64,000 nucleotides of DNA from Turnera subulata (GCA_028386065.3 JAKUCV010003133.1:3974-67973); one strand, 5' to 3'. Positions 9,402 through 22,087 are shown, counted from the stretch's first letter. The notes: a model not told the origin generated them from the letters alone. Translations and numbers: made by a program.

Positions 9402-10395
9402 TGGCACACATATAAATAAGGATATAGATAAATTGGCGTCTATTATCTGCTGGAGATGTTAATCATTGGCAAAGGGACAGAAGGAATAGCAGCCTACACG
9501 AGATTAGCCAGCTATTGGTGGCGAAATGGGGTTTATATGCAACTCTTTGATGTCATTCAACTCGCGAGGGTATGCCAGAAATCTCGAACTTCACTCTCGC
9601 CAGTCTTGCAAATTTAAGGGAAATCCATACTCTCATTTCCGCTCCTTAAAGTTTTTGTATGTTGCCTCCTTAGTCACAATGAAAGGGCCGGTGGAATCAC
9701 AGCCAGCAAGTATATAGAGATGATAAATCCGTGCACTTGTTCTTCGGTGTATACTTTACCGTCGCTCTGTGCTGTGGGGTGGTTTTGTGCTGACCCATCT
9801 AAATTTGAAATGAATTTGCTAGTTTAATTGTTTGAATCTCGTGAGTGTGATTTTGGCTATGAAAAAACTGGCACGTCATGGATAAAACGGTTAAAATAAC
9901 CAAATTAGGCAAATCGGGTTTAATTGAGAGATGGAATTTGATCAAATTGAAATACCGGTATGAATTGTAATATTCAAGAGCAACATAGGTATCAAAAAAA
10001 GCATTAGTCCTCCAATAGAACTTTCACTCCCTATTCGACTCTTTCTTTCGTTTTCTCTTTAATCATTAAAGCATCATGTTCAAGATAATGCGACTCATTT
10101 CATTCACTGAGGACAAATTATCCTGGATAATGCTAAAAAGAGGGTTGGAGAGAATAAAATCCCCAACGCCTATAAGCTTTTTTGCCATTGTTCGCTAAGC
10201 ATTCTACGGCTTGATTAGCATCCCTGTTCACAAAAGCTCTCTAGTACTGACTGTGTGCACAATAGTTTGGATACTCTCAGAAAAGTATCTTGTCATCTCA
10301 AGCTATAAATGAGTTCAACAAAATTGACTATATTCTTGTAAGAACCATTTGGACGGATAAAGAAAAAAAAAATTTGAGATTGAGGGCATCAATTA
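9402..10395. other. 3' flank of the PPR gene, no further gene seen
   Basis: The first 400 bp or so should hold the PPR 3' UTR. The rest is AT-rich, with no coding similarity and no clear repeat structure that I can see. It ends at the poly-T (poly-A of the LINE on the minus strand) near 10396. Confidence 0.5.
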
Positions 10396-11823
10396 TTTTT
10401 TTTTGTTATAACGAGAGTCAAAAGATTAAGTTTCAGAATTCAAAGTCTCTAAATCAACATGCAAAACACGTAATAATCGCCTCCGAACTTCATGCAACAC
10501 CGTGAAATCGCCAGCAGTTGATAGCGCCATGCGAGCAAGGTCATCTGCAGCTTGGTTCATCTCTCGACTGCAATGTTGGACGAGCACCATATCAAAATTC
10601 GCCTGGAGGACTCGAATATTAACTGGAACAGGGTGATCCTGTAATCGACTTAAAAGAAGGCCATTAACCAACTAGGTTGCTTCCAAGTTATCAGATTCAA
10701 TAATCACCAACCGAAACTCAGTTTCAAGAGCCAATACCAAACCATCATGGATTGCCTGAAGCTCAGCCAAGATAGCTAAACATGGAGCAAGTTTGTGTAG
10801 AAAACCTCCAACCCACTGACCAGTAGACATGCGGCCAAGGCCACCAACTGCTACAGAAGAGTTGAGAAGAGCGACTCCAGCATCAACATTGAATTTGAGC
10901 GTATCACTTGGAGGTGGAACCCATCTGGGTAAAGCATTGGCCCCCATGACCACGGACCTCAGAATGACCATCGACCATGACCTCGCGCGTATATTGCACC
11001 ATATCCGAAAGGATTATATCAGGTGGACGGGTGACATCTGAGAATTGCATCATTCCTCCACTTCCAAAGCAACCAAACAGCCATGCCAAGCAATACCTGC
11101 GCTAAAAGCGGTTGGTACTTGGAAATCCAGTTTTTAGACCCGTCAACAAACATGAGTCTTTATCACAGCTAAAGAAATCAGCCCATGCAGCTGGTTGAAT
11201 CAATTGCTTCCAAATCAACTTAGAGTAGGGGCAATCCCGAACGGCATGTAAGCTGGTTTCAGTGAGATAATGGCAGGCATGTAAGCTGGTTTCAGTGAGA
11301 CAATGGCAGCAAGGACGCTGGGACGAGCTCGCAAGGTGGCGTTGTGTACAAAAAGCATTAGTAGAGATGGTCTCTTGAGCAAGCTGCCATAAAAACCCCC
11401 GAGCTCTAGGCAAGCCCTTCCATTTCTATAAAGCCTTCCAGAGAGGTCTTCGTTGTAAGTCAGAAGTTGTGGGGATCCACTTTCAGATAAGCGGACCTGA
11501 CCAAAAAATCCCCCGAAGCAGTGCCATCCCAAAACACTTGGTCCCTACCCCCCATCCGAACAGGTGGTGCTACTGCCTGCAACTTTTGTAGCACTCCCAC
11601 TAAGAGGAGCGTTTGTAGTACGGGCCAATTCCACGAGCCAGAGGCATCCACAAGCTCTGACACCTCCTTTTCAAGAGTCTCTACAGTAGTGGATACACCT
11701 TCCACCAGGTCAAGTGGATCCAGGCCTGGGATCTAAGGGTCCCTCCAAAAGCTAGTAGATGTTCCATCACCTAATATCCATCCCAAACTATGTTGCCAAG
11801 CTTGGCAAATACCACGCCATATA
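10396..11823 (-). pseudogene. LINE (L1-like) 3' part: zinc-binding and RNase H domains, decayed
   Basis: On the minus strand the fragments read in order as follows. There is a WRGICQAWQHSLGWILGDG-type linker, a VFWDGTASGDFLVRSAY region, and a reverse-transcriptase zinc-binding domain (MPRARGFLWQLAQ ... CCHCLTE). An RNase H domain of the RVT_3 type follows (LKFNVDAGVALLNSS ... AELQAIHDGL ... ESDNLEA ... MNQAADDLARMAL). Several frameshifts and stops separate them. A 33-bp segment (encoding a CHYLTETSLHA-type repeat) is duplicated at about 11240-11310. The 3' end is an A9 run at about 10396-10404. The 5' continuation is at 30063-29927, across element B. Confidence 0.85.
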
Positions 11824-14800
11824 TGTAACGCCCCGATCATTTCAACGATTTTGTTTGCACAATTTTTTTTTAAGAAAAATTATTTTCCAGTTATGTCCTT
11901 TATGAAATAATGGCAAATTTGGGCTAAGAAATTTTTTTTTTATTTTCTTTCTTTCACTATATTCATTAAATAAATTCTTTTTGCGAAGGCCCCTGATTTT
12001 TAATTTCAAAAGAAAATTATATTTCATCTTTATTATTTATTCTGGACCAACGTTGGGAAATTCAATATATATATTAGTTGTCGGCAAGTCTTGGGAGTCG
12101 TGGGTTTGCTTTGGGACCGAAAAGAATAAAATATTTACTCTGGTATACAATAGCATGTGTGGCCAAGTTTTAAAACTATTGAAACGATATCGTTTAAGGT
12201 GGATTGAGGTTTGGGAAAGTGACGGGTGTGAAACCCTCTTTTCACTCTCTCTCTTACTCTTATTTTATTTTTCTCTCCCTCAAGCGCAGCCAGAGCTCCC
12301 CAATTCATTTTCATTTCCATTCTTTCGTGCATCTTCTGCCATCTCTCCCTCTTCCCCTTCACAAACAACCACCATCACTGACGCCGCTATAGCATTCTTA
12401 CCGCCGCCATCTTTTCTTGTCAAGCCGAGGAGGAGACTCTTCAAGGGACCAAGGGGAGCCAGCCGGGAACCCTCTCGACTTTGTGCGTGGGAATTGGCGA
12501 GGAGAGAAGGAACTTGCGCTGCCAGTGCTTTGGTTGTTTAACTGTCTTGGTGGCGAGTCACCATGGGTGTTTATGGCTGATGTGGCCTTGCTGGAGTGTT
12601 TCGTCGGTCGAGCTCCGACTTGATAAACCAAGTTCTGGCCGAGCTGAGTGTTGACGGGTAAGAACCCATTCTTCTCGTTCTAATTGACCTCTAATTGATT
12701 GTTGGGTTATCTTTCTGTTTACTCCTCTGTTTTCGAGAATTTGCTGTTTGGAATCTTTAATCCATTATCAGTAATTCTTGGCATGAAACATGCTGCAAAC
12801 TGTTTGTTTTAGGATCAGGAATTAGTCATGTAATTATGGGACATGGGCTTGTGATAGTTTCATAGGACACGTAGTTTTTACCACAAGGTTGATTTGATAA
12901 TAAAGCTTGGAGGCTCACGTTGACACCGTGGTTGATTGTGGTGTCAATGAGTTGAGAATTAATAACTATGTATATATATATTATACATGTATATATATAA
13001 ACTTTCGTATGAATATCCCTAAGAAACAAGCTTGCCTTTGATTTAGTGCTGCTGACGAGTCAACTAAGTAGAACATATATCTATCTTGTCTTGGCAAGGG
13101 GTTGTTGGACAGAACATGAGTTACTTTCCTCCCCATACGAAACAAGCTTGCCTTTGATTTAGTGCTGCTGACGAGTCAACTAATTAACTAGTAGAACATA
13201 TATATATCTTGTCTTGGCAAGGGGTTGTTGGACAGAACATGTGTTTTTTTTTTCCCTTAATTCATACATATCAAAATCATGGAAAACAATATAGCTTTTG
13301 TGTGGTTTTGTACCAAGACCAGGAGTAGTTCGTTGCACATGGGTTATATGGTTTTTGAAATTCCTTTTCATCAACTCATCATGTTTATGCGCACTGTTTT
13401 GTGGACAAATGTTGGCACTATCTATTAACTAATTTACTCTAAACGTGAGATGGTAGTAACTGTGGCTTTTCACTTGTTTCAATGAAAGATTAATAATTCA
13501 AGATTTTACCGGTCTAATAGTTTTGCCACGAGGTTTGGCTCCTTGAAACCTTGGTTTTTATGCATTTAGGTTTTAAATGAATTATCCAGATATCAACATC
13601 GTTGTTTACAAAATTGAATATTTGGGTTGGATCCTAATCCTTCTATATATAGCCACGTTGTTAAAGATTGTTAACAGTGAACTAAGTTAGCTAGTCAATA
13701 TGCATGCATGTCACGGTCTCATAGATTTGTATATGTGATTGTGTTTGAGTTCTCATTATAGGAACCCGGTAATGTCAAGGTTGGAGATGGCTTTATCTTC
13801 CAAGATTTTCTAACAATCCAGGTGAGGACATATAAACCTTTGTATGCGTTCTGCCTACAATACTCGGTTATTTGTTGTGGTTCATTATGTTATAACATTT
13901 GTTTGGCATTTAAAGCTATATGCATGTATGCCTGTTGTGTTGATGTTGTTGTTGCACGGTGTACCATAATGATGATATCTTTGTTGTTGAGTGCCTAATT
14001 ATGTGAACTGTGAGCCTAAGTGATATAGTATGCCAGTTGAGCATGATATGTTGTTATGATTAAGAAATGATTATATGACTTTGTGGTTCGTGTGGTGACT
14101 TGAGGGCTGGAGGCCCGGACTAGAGAATAAGATATTAAATCCACACAACCCTGTCTGATCATAACGTATGGCACAACTCCTTAAGCATAATTGAGAATAA
14201 CGAACTATAATAATTCTACTGTGGGGCTGTTGATCAGTTGGTTCGAGTGGGAAGTGATACCCCTAGGGATTGCATGCGGGATAGCATGGTATATGCGATT
14301 TAGCATATGGGTCTGTGATGACCGGTTCTACCTCCCTATTTCTATCTCCCCCTTTCTACCTCCCTCTTTCTCTCTGTCTATCTCTCTCTCTCACTGATTG
14401 TATTGGGCCTTGCCCTGATTATATTGGGCTTATGCCCTGGTTGTCTCATGAGATGGGACCGAGCTCGACGCACACAGTAGAGGGCCCTAATAAAATATTA
14501 AATCTTAATAATAATAAATTACAACAATAATAAGATGATTTAAGGCAAGTTTAGATTTTAAGTTCTGATGATGACTTTGTGTTGTGCAATGTGACTTGTT
14601 TGTGCACTATGATTGCTACTGCCTGATGCCAGTATTTGTGGTTGATTTGTATTAGTATACTTTGGTTTATTTGTTTGCGGTGAGACAGTGGTTGGTCTCA
14701 CACCCTCACAGTCTTTACACAGGTTAGCTGATCGATGATCAGAAGAGCATATCAGCAGGTGGCGGTGCTTTCCTCCTCGGGTCGGATCCATAGGGTTCAT

Positions 14801-15072
14801 TGCATGCATGTTGCTATGTATTTTTGTCTTCCGCTGCGTACTTGATTCCATTGTATTAATTATTATTTGATTAAATGTTGATCATGTCGTCGATATCGTA
14901 TCCCAGATAGAAGGGGATTTTGGTCACTTCTCATGTTGTAATTAATTTAATGGGTTCTTTGGGATACGGGTGTTTAGTTGATGATTTTCGTGTCCCGGGA
15001 ATGATAAGGGCAATTTATTCATTTATATTTAAATTCTATTTTATATTAATAAATAGGGACACGGGCGTTTCA
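11824..15072 (+). repeat. 5' LTR of element B
   Basis: It is 3249 bp against 3132 bp for its partner. The difference is almost wholly a tandem duplication: the block starting GAAACAAGCTTGCC at 13023 is repeated at 13139, while the 3' LTR has it once (about 28004). It has a pyrimidine-rich leader (12220-12420), donor-like GG|GTAAGAAC at 12658, an exon-like 60-bp block at 13762-13821 and an acceptor-like CACAG at 14718-14722. Confidence 0.92.
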
Positions 15073-15227
15073 GTTGGTAGCGGAGCAGATTGTAGATCCT
15101 TTGGGATGTGTTGATATGTTTTGTGCTCTTATGTGCATGGGTCTGCTCCTTTTTTAGTCATCTGTTGCATTATCATATGCATTCATATAGTGAGTCTTGT
15201 TATGGATCCGGTGGAGGACACGCACCT
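15073..15227 (+). other. Element B internal 5' segment: PBS, leader and gag-like start codon
   Basis: The PBS GTTGGTAGCGGAGC directly follows the LTR end. After a leader ending TGCATTCATATAGTG an ATG at 15202 begins MDPVEDTH. The frame is cut by element C after nine codons. Resuming at 25482, it closes after about ten more codons, so no gag is present. Confidence 0.75.
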
Positions 15228-18200
15228 TGTAACGCCCCGGTTTTCCTTTTTGATTTATAAAAAATTCAGATTTCGGTAATGGAAATAAGATTAAATTTAT
15301 TTTCCATTGGATTTATTAATTATAAGTGGTAACATGTCGTATATGAGCTCTGTCGGACCTAAAACGCGTTTCGGGATGAAACACAAGGCTTATCGTAGTT
15401 TTAGGTTAAACTGCGTCGTTTTAGATTTTTGGAAAAAAAAAAAGTCAACCTGGCGGGTTGACCAAGCCAAACCAGACGACACGTCGTCTGGCTGGCTAGG
15501 TTAAACCCAGCCGGCGCGTTCCTCTTCCTTTTTTTTTTTTCTTTCTTTCTTTTCTCCTTCCCTTTTCTTTTTCTTCCTTCCCGTTTCTTCTCCACTCTGC
15601 CGCCGCTGCCAACGGCTTTGTCTCCCACGTTCTGCCTTCAATCATGCCGTCAACGGCAAGATACCCCACCACCTCTCCCTTTTCTTTTCTGATCTCTTCT
15701 TCTCTTTTTGATTTCATTCCAAACCCCTCACTCCTCCTCTTTCCTTCACGACGTCGTCGGTCATCATCTCCTTCACTTATCGCCGCTGCATCCACGAGCT
15801 AGGTAGGCAACTCTCTGCCGCACCGAGGCCGGGCCAGGACGCCAGGTGAGTATTCGGCGGAGGACTCGAGGAGCGAGTTCGGGTGTACGCCGCCATCGCG
15901 TCCGCGACTGTGACGAGGAGGCCTGAGCGAGGTGTAGCTGCCACCGCGTCGTCATTGTACTGGTAAGTCTCACCATCCATCTGCTCTTCTTCCTCCACTC
16001 ATCTCTAAATTATTAGTGGTTCATTGATGACGATATGTGTGCGTTTGATGGTGGTCGGAAATTATTGGGTGGTGGGCTCGGTAAATGCGTGGGGGGGTTG
16101 CTATGGTCGGATTTTGGACACGGGATGGCGATGTGTTTGATGACGGTCTGTTGCTGATGGTTCTGATCTTTTTGGTGGCAGTGTGGGTTTCAATTCTAGC
16201 AGGGGAGCTACGGGTTGAGTTCTGCGCAATATCTTCCCTTCCCAGTAAGAATCCGACACCTTGGTTCTATTGTTGTTTGACGTTTATGGGCTGTTGTTGT
16301 TGAATTGGCTGTTCTTGGGTCCTGGCAGAGTTGTTGTTTTGTTTCTGGCAGTCCGGTGAAAATTCCGGCAAGGCGACCGGAATCCGGCGAGCACGTACTG
16401 TTCCGGGGAGGCTCGGGAATTTTCCGGCGAAGGCTCGGGATCTGTTCAACGGAATATATTTCTCGTTTTACGACTGTTAGACGGTAATTACATATGTTTT
16501 GTCTCGGTTATACTTTGTACATAAATTTTGAATTATTTATCGAAATACATGTTTATATATATATATATATATATCAAGTGAATTGTGGTTTACCGAGAGC
16601 GGAGAGTTAGAGTGTGTGGCCGGGAGAACTTACCGACACGAATAGAATCATAGGCCGATCAACTCTTGGGCTCGGAAACAACCTTAGAACGGTTTTTCGG
16701 AAAAACCGAGCCCAGGCCCAATAATCTCATTTTGAAGTTTAGAATGTTTTATATGGACTTAAAGATATGGACTTAAGGCTTAATCACGGATAATTAAATG
16801 TACGGACTTAAGAACGGGCTCGAAGCCATTTTCAAAATCGGTTAATATGAATTCAAGGAAGTGGGCCTCGGCCCGAAATTCGTGATTAAGGATTTAGTGG
16901 GCTTTAGGCCCGAGATTTGTTTATGAACTTAGACCGGTGAACCTTAGATTCCTTTTCATTGGAGTTATTGATGAGAAAATGTTCTTTTGGGCTTAGACCG
17001 AAAATCTTATAATTGGATAGTTAGGGTCGGGAGTTACTCGATTGGAGCATACCTTTAGCATGCATACACGTTTTTACTTCTAAAATTGGCTTAGTGATTA
17101 TATTATGTACCAGTATTCAGGCACGGGAGATACCTCGGGAGCTGTAGACTCAGACTCGGGGAGAAGTCATAATCTACATTTTTGAGGTGACATTACAAGT
17201 CTTTATATATATGTTTTGTGAATGCATGTTGGTGTGGTTTGTTTGTTTACTTGCCTTGTTTGCTACATGCGGTGATTTGGAATTGTATACCTGATTGTTC
17301 TCACATGCCTAATTTCTATATGAGAAATTGTTATTGAATATAACATGTATTATATTTTGGTGATGCTGTGCGGTTATGGGCCAAAGGCCCGGATGAAACA
17401 AAAACACATAGATTTCACACATCCCTGGGAAAACATAATGTATTTCAACAGAAATGTAAAAGTGTAATTAAAAATAAAATATTAATTCTACTGTGGCGTC
17501 GGCTGGTAGCCCCGAGGGAGGGTTGGGTACCCTCGGGTCATTTTATGCTGTTTAGCATGGTATCCCAGGGGATGTAGGTGCACCCCTGGAAGACTTGCAC
17601 CAGTTAGGTGTGTCTGAGTGCACCCTCAGGTAGCTAGCGGTCACTCGAGATTTATCGGTGGTTTTAGACACTTGGGTTTTACACCCGGATCTGATCAGAT
17701 GCGCTACCGAGACTAGACTCACAATAGAGGGCCCGTAATAATGATAATAATGATAATAATAATAATAATAATAACAATAATAATAAAATAATGCATTGTA
17801 TCTAAAACATAAAGACAATAACACAATAAGATGTTTATGTGTTGGTGTGTGGTTCTAATATTGCTTGTATGCTGTACTTGTGCTCGTGAACTACTCACCC
17901 TACGAGCATGACTTCACTTTCATGTATACTTAGACTTTTAATGATCACTGAGTAGGCGACTCACATAATCGCCACCGTTGTTTTTTTTTTCAGACCTTAG
18001 TTAGCGTGCTGTTCTCACTTTATCTTCGACTCGGAGTTCAGACACAGACACATCAGCAGGTAGTTGTGCATCATCTCTCGGTTGGATCCATAGGGCCCAT
18101 ATGCATGTTATTTTCTTTACCTTGATTTTTATATTATTTCATCTTCCGCTGCATGAGAATTAATTTGAGATGTCATAAATGTGTTACTTCTTTATCGGCG

Positions 18201-18441
18201 TTTTGCCGGAGTTAAATTTTGTGACGTTAATTCGGCGTGATGCCGTGGTGGCTTATGACTTGTTAAGCCGGTTGATTTCTTTCATTTTATGACATCTCGG
18301 TGTTAATAAATTTCTATGGAAAATATTTGTATGCTGAGGCACCGGTAATCGTATCCCGGATTTCAAGGGTGTTTTGGTAAATCTCTTTCATTTAATTATT
18401 TAATTGTTTATTTTTTTTAAATTGGGATACGGGCTTCCACA
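15228..18441 (+). repeat. 5' LTR of element C
   Basis: It is very similar to the 3' copy. Differences include a longer AT microsatellite (about 16553-16574), a longer ATAAT/AATAAT run near 17735-17785, and lack of a segment of about 29 bp that the 3' copy has at 24691-24719. It carries a pyrimidine-rich leader (15525-15780), donor-like ACTG|GTAAGTC at 15963, exon-like 17121-17186 and acceptor TTTTTCAG at 17993. Confidence 0.93.
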
Positions 18442-18458
18442 GTTGGTAGCGGAGCGGG
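18442..18458 (+). other. Primer-binding site, element C
   Basis: GTTGGTAGCGGAGCGGG directly follows the LTR end CA. The core is shared with elements A and B and matches the initiator-tRNA-Met site at 10 of 12 bases. Confidence 0.75.
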
Positions 18459-18583
18459 CTCCAGATCCTTGGCTTTAAAAGAAATGTGATTTTAATTTAC
18501 AAGTGATTTATGTGTCAAAGTCGGCTTCCTATTTTGAAACTCAAAAGTATTTTGATATATTTTGCATTCATATAGGCGTTATT

Positions 18584-19895
18584 ATGGATCCACCGCAAGA
18601 CCGGCACAATGCTGATGGACAGGATGAACTCCCTAGCCATGTTTCCGACTCTGTGTCGGTGATGCAAGTCCCTGATGGTCAAGGAAATGCTGGTGCAGCA
18701 GGAGCACAAAATACAGTACCATTAGTACCTCCTGGTATAGATGCGGCGATACAGCAACAGTTTTAGGCTTTCCTGCAGTGGCAGCAGTTCCAACAGTTTC
18801 ATCAACAACAGCAGGGCGCCCAAGCCGTTCCGGTCGCACCTGCCGTAGCACCTGTGGTTGGCGGTATGGAGAGTGGTTAAGCATATGGATAAGACAGCAG
18901 TTGAGATGTTCTCGGGAGAGAGAATCACCGCAAGGGTGGCTGATGACTGGTTCCGCCAGGTGGAGAACGTCCTGGAGAAGTTCACATATACACCCGAGCA
19001 CTAGGCTCGATTTGCGGCACACAAATTCACGGGTTACGCATTGAGCTGGTGGCAGGGACTTGTTGTGAACCTACCTAGACTAGTGGCGATGCCATGGGCA
19101 GACTTCAAGGATAAATTCTACAAGGAGTTCCTTACCGTTGGTTTCTTGGAGGACCAGAAAAAGCAGTTTCTTGAGGTGAAACAGGGGCCTGATGAGTCGG
19201 TTTCTGCATTCAGGATCCGGTTCAGTATTCTTCTCTCCTACGCCAAGGAGTTTGTGCCCGATGAAGTGACACAGTGTAGGCGGTTTGTTGACACTCTGCG
19301 CCGCGAGTTGGCGATAGTAGTGGCTGGTGGGAGACACCGGACTTGGGAGGCAGTTTGTGAGGCTGCTTTTGATGCTGAGAGGATTCAGTTGATCGGGCAG
19401 GAGGCCCGGCCAGCCGAGCGGGAGAAACAGTCAACAGTGTCTGGACAAAAGAGCCAACATTCTGGTTTAGGTGATTTAAGTTACATGAGTCGACAGGGTT
19501 CTTCCTACTAAGGTTCGAAGAAGTCCCGAGGACAGAATTATCAGGGTGGACCGGGCAAGTCTTCGGGAGGAAAGTCTTATCAGTTTGGATCTCAGGGGCG
19601 GGGCCCTTGGACAAGACCTTCTATTACATGTTGGTATTGCGGGAAGCAGGGACACTACAGGTCAGAGTGTTACAAGAGGATTCGCGATAGTGGAGGTAGT
19701 GGGTCCCAGTATACCGTACAGAACTCCGTGGCTAATGGTGTAGTTCCTTCTGGTCCGAACAAGGGTGGTGGACACCAGGGAGGAAGTCGTGGGAGTTATG
19801 GAGCTCCGAGCCGCGGAGACGCTACTCGTTCTGCTGCGACTCCTACGGTCTACTCTATCACTCGGGAGGAAGCTACCGACGCCCCAAAAGAATGA
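18584..19895 (+). pseudogene. gag of element C (broken, with CCHC zinc knuckle)
   Basis: The frame starts at ATG 18584 (MDPPQDRHNADG). A Gln-rich stretch is followed, after a frame change near 18875, by a Ty3/gypsy capsid-like region: VEMFSGERITARVADDWFRQ, FAAHKFTGYALSWWQ, FYKEFLTVGF, VKQGPDESVSAFRIRF and CRRFVDTLR. A Gly/Ser-rich linker then leads to one CCHC knuckle, CWYCGKQGHYRSEC, near 19629-19670. The end is ...YSITREEATDAPKE, stop at 19893. Stops occur near 18764, 19002 and 19509. In related full elements a protease follows an ITREEA-like sequence; here it is replaced by non-coding DNA. Three stops and one frameshift mean this copy cannot make Gag. Confidence 0.88.
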
Positions 19896-20135
19896 GATGT
19901 CTCGGGAAGTTTCACTTTGTTTTGTTTTGTTTCTTTCTTTTATTATTATTATTATGTAAAATTTCGTCGACGAATTTTAATAAGAATGGAACGTTGTTTA
20001 CGCTTGTTTAGTGAAACATTCATGTAAGTGGAATTTATGCCATAAATAAGCAGAAACATTATATTATTAATAATACTAATATTATCATTGCAAACATATA
20101 CATTGCATTAATATTTTATAAAAATAGAAATACAT

Positions 20136-20819
20136 TCAACGCCTTGGAACGATATTGACCCTGAAGCTATTGGGGTCGTTGTTGGTGTTGATTTGGATGC
20201 GGTCGCTCCAAGAGAACCACATACCGCCCGCGTTGTTCTGGCCAGGGAGCTCGAACCGGTTTGCTGCAGGGAACCGGAGTGGGATAAGACCGTGATCGTC
20301 TTCAGGTCGCCATTGGGTCTCCGTGAGAAGAACCATGTTTGGCTTGTATTGGTTCTTCAGGTCTCTCAGAGTACGCGAGAACTCCTAGGAACGCCTTGCA
20401 ACTCCTCTGTAGTTCCACACCAGCAGTCAGGCCTTTGGCCAAGTTGGAGGTAACCGAGTCATTCTGGGCATGCTTTGAGAAGTCATCGAGAGCTGGTAGT
20501 AGGCGCCTTGTTCCAGGGACTGGCAAGTGGACTCAAGGTTGAACTCCTGAAGTCTTTCAGAGATGAAAAACATGACAGAGTTGGCCAAGCTGTAGAAAGA
20601 GGTCCTCAGGGTACCATGGTCCTCTAGGAAGAACGTCTCTTCCATGGGAGTGACGAAGAATCTGGAAGAGTAGAGCTCATCGATGAAGACCAGTCAGGGC
20701 ATTCTGCCGAGCTCGTTCGGAAGTTCCTCTGGATGCTCGTTGATCATGTTGTACGCCAGTCGGTTTCTTCTGCCTAGGTTGGCACCTTCGACGAAGAAAA
20801 CGGATGATGGGGCAGGCAT
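20136..20819 (-). pseudogene. Antisense ORF 1 of element C: homologue of the 227-aa ORF of element A
   Basis: Read from ATG 20819, the frame has exactly 227 codons plus stop, the same as the intact copy at 26-709, without indels. Three internal stops interrupt it: codon 42 (20694-20696), codon 131 and codon 145, consistent with C-to-T decay. WNCRG is WNYRG here. Away from the stops the two proteins differ mostly by conservative swaps. At DNA level, 30 compared codons (14-43 region) show 13 synonymous and 4 amino-acid-changing codon differences. The C-terminal third is LINE endonuclease-like. Confidence 0.8.
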
Positions 20820-21655
20820 TGTGTTTTGGACATATGGGTGTTTTGTTTTTCCTGATTTTTTAGGTTTCTTTGCCTGGGCGTTTGGTTATTTTAAAATGCT
20901 TTGGATGATTTGCTTCTCACCACACTGTCTTTTTTAATCTTAAGGGGAGCGTGTTTGCTGTTTCCGATTTTCAAGATTTGCTTTTTGAAAATTTTACCGT
21001 TGTATCATTTATTGCTTCGACACTTTATACGTTTTCGGGCTACAAATACCAGTGTTTTTCGGCTTTTCCATCTTACGATTTTCTACCTCCTTGGCTACAT
21101 TATTTTATTCAGTCTAAGACTTTTCCTGCATCTATTATCATATGCATTCGTGACCGTTGTGGCTAGACCGATGGGACCATACCTCGCGTAGAGTGCATGT
21201 GCGACAGCTCACACCCATTCGGACATCGTGGAGAGATACGAGACTTGACAGACATTTTTGGCTCATGCGGACTTTGTGGGCAAGTGGATAACGTTTCTTT
21301 CGAGGAACACAGGATGTTCCCGTGATTATCGCCTTGCGAGTTAACAGACATCTTTTCCACGAGGGAAACCAACATCACCGTTAGCTGGGTACGTTACGTT
21401 TCTCGGGATCGAGGATGTTTATGATCGATCTGAAGCGCCGAACATGGAAACATGTTTTGTTTTAACTTCTTAATGTTTTGATTTTATTAAACGAGTTTTG
21501 TTTCGTTTATAATTTCTTTATGTTTGATTTCATATCCTTATTGTTGATTTTTAATCTGTTTAACACGAGATTTCGTAACATAAGAGATTTGATTTACGAA
21601 GCAAGCTTATTTTTTTTATTGATTTCATAACGTTTTACAACAAAGGAGAAGCACT
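20820..21655. other. Non-coding internal DNA of element C between the antisense ORFs
   Basis: No coding similarity is seen on either strand. The plus strand is T-rich to about 21150, then comes mixed sequence with GACAGACAT-type words (21248, 21345). It could be a 3' UTR and spacer of the antisense ORF 2 transcript. Confidence 0.4.
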
Positions 21656-22054
21656 CTACGGAGTTACATGATTCTTCAGATCTTTTACAAGTTTTTGTAT
21701 GTTCGCGATCTGAGAAGAGAGTCCCATACAAGCCAGTTCAATTTGCATCACTGCAGTGTGGGCCTTCTTCAGTGAAGTGTCAAGCTGCTTCATTGTCTGC
21801 AGTGGTGTGCTGCCCTCAGCTGTTGCCTTGCCTTTCCTATCCTCAGCATCCTTATTACCAGAAGGTCCTTCCTTGCCTGCACGCTTCTTTCGCCATCTTG
21901 GGGGAACCACCATATGCTCCTTCAGGCCGATGATGTTGGTCTTGAACCGCTTCTTAGGAGGTTCTTCATCGGAGCTTGTCGGGAAAGCAGTACCACCGAT
22001 GTAGCTGTTATCCTCTGAGTCAGAGGTAGTACGGGATCTTAGTGGTGAGTCCAT
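21656..22054 (-). CDS. Antisense ORF 2 of element C: basic, NLS-like protein of unknown function
   Basis: A 132-aa frame starts at ATG 22054 in context CGACCATGGAC, close to the ideal plant start context. The open frame extends further upstream but only from a TTG. The N-terminal part is Ser/Asp/Glu-rich (TTSDSEDNSY, TSSDEE). It is followed by basic clusters PPKKRFK and PRWRKKRAGK, which look like a bipartite nuclear localisation signal. The C-terminal 50 residues (LQTMKQLDTSLKKAHTAV...) can form an amphipathic helix or coiled coil. I recognise no family. It is uninterrupted, although the neighbouring gag and antisense ORF 1 are broken. A homologue in element A would lie beyond the left edge. 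Confidence 0.5.
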   Translation of the reverse strand: MDSPLRSRTTSDSEDNSYIGGTAFPTSSDEEPPKKRFKTNIIGLKEHMVVPPRWRKKRAGKEGPSGNKDAEDRKGKATAEGSTPLQTMKQLDTSLKKAHTAVMQIELACMGLSSQIANIQKLVKDLKNHVTP

Positions 22055-22087
22055 GGTCGAGAGTGAGTTCTCAGTTATGAGGTTCGG

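Noticed and set aside
10829..11041. Plus-strand frame across the LINE RNase H region
   Set aside because: Antisense shadow of LINE coding DNA.
11981..12541. Open frame of 186 codons in LTR B (and its 199-codon counterpart at 26955-27554)
   Set aside because: It lies within LTR leader DNA, runs through the pyrimidine-rich tract, diverges in frame between the two LTR copies at its end and has no family features.
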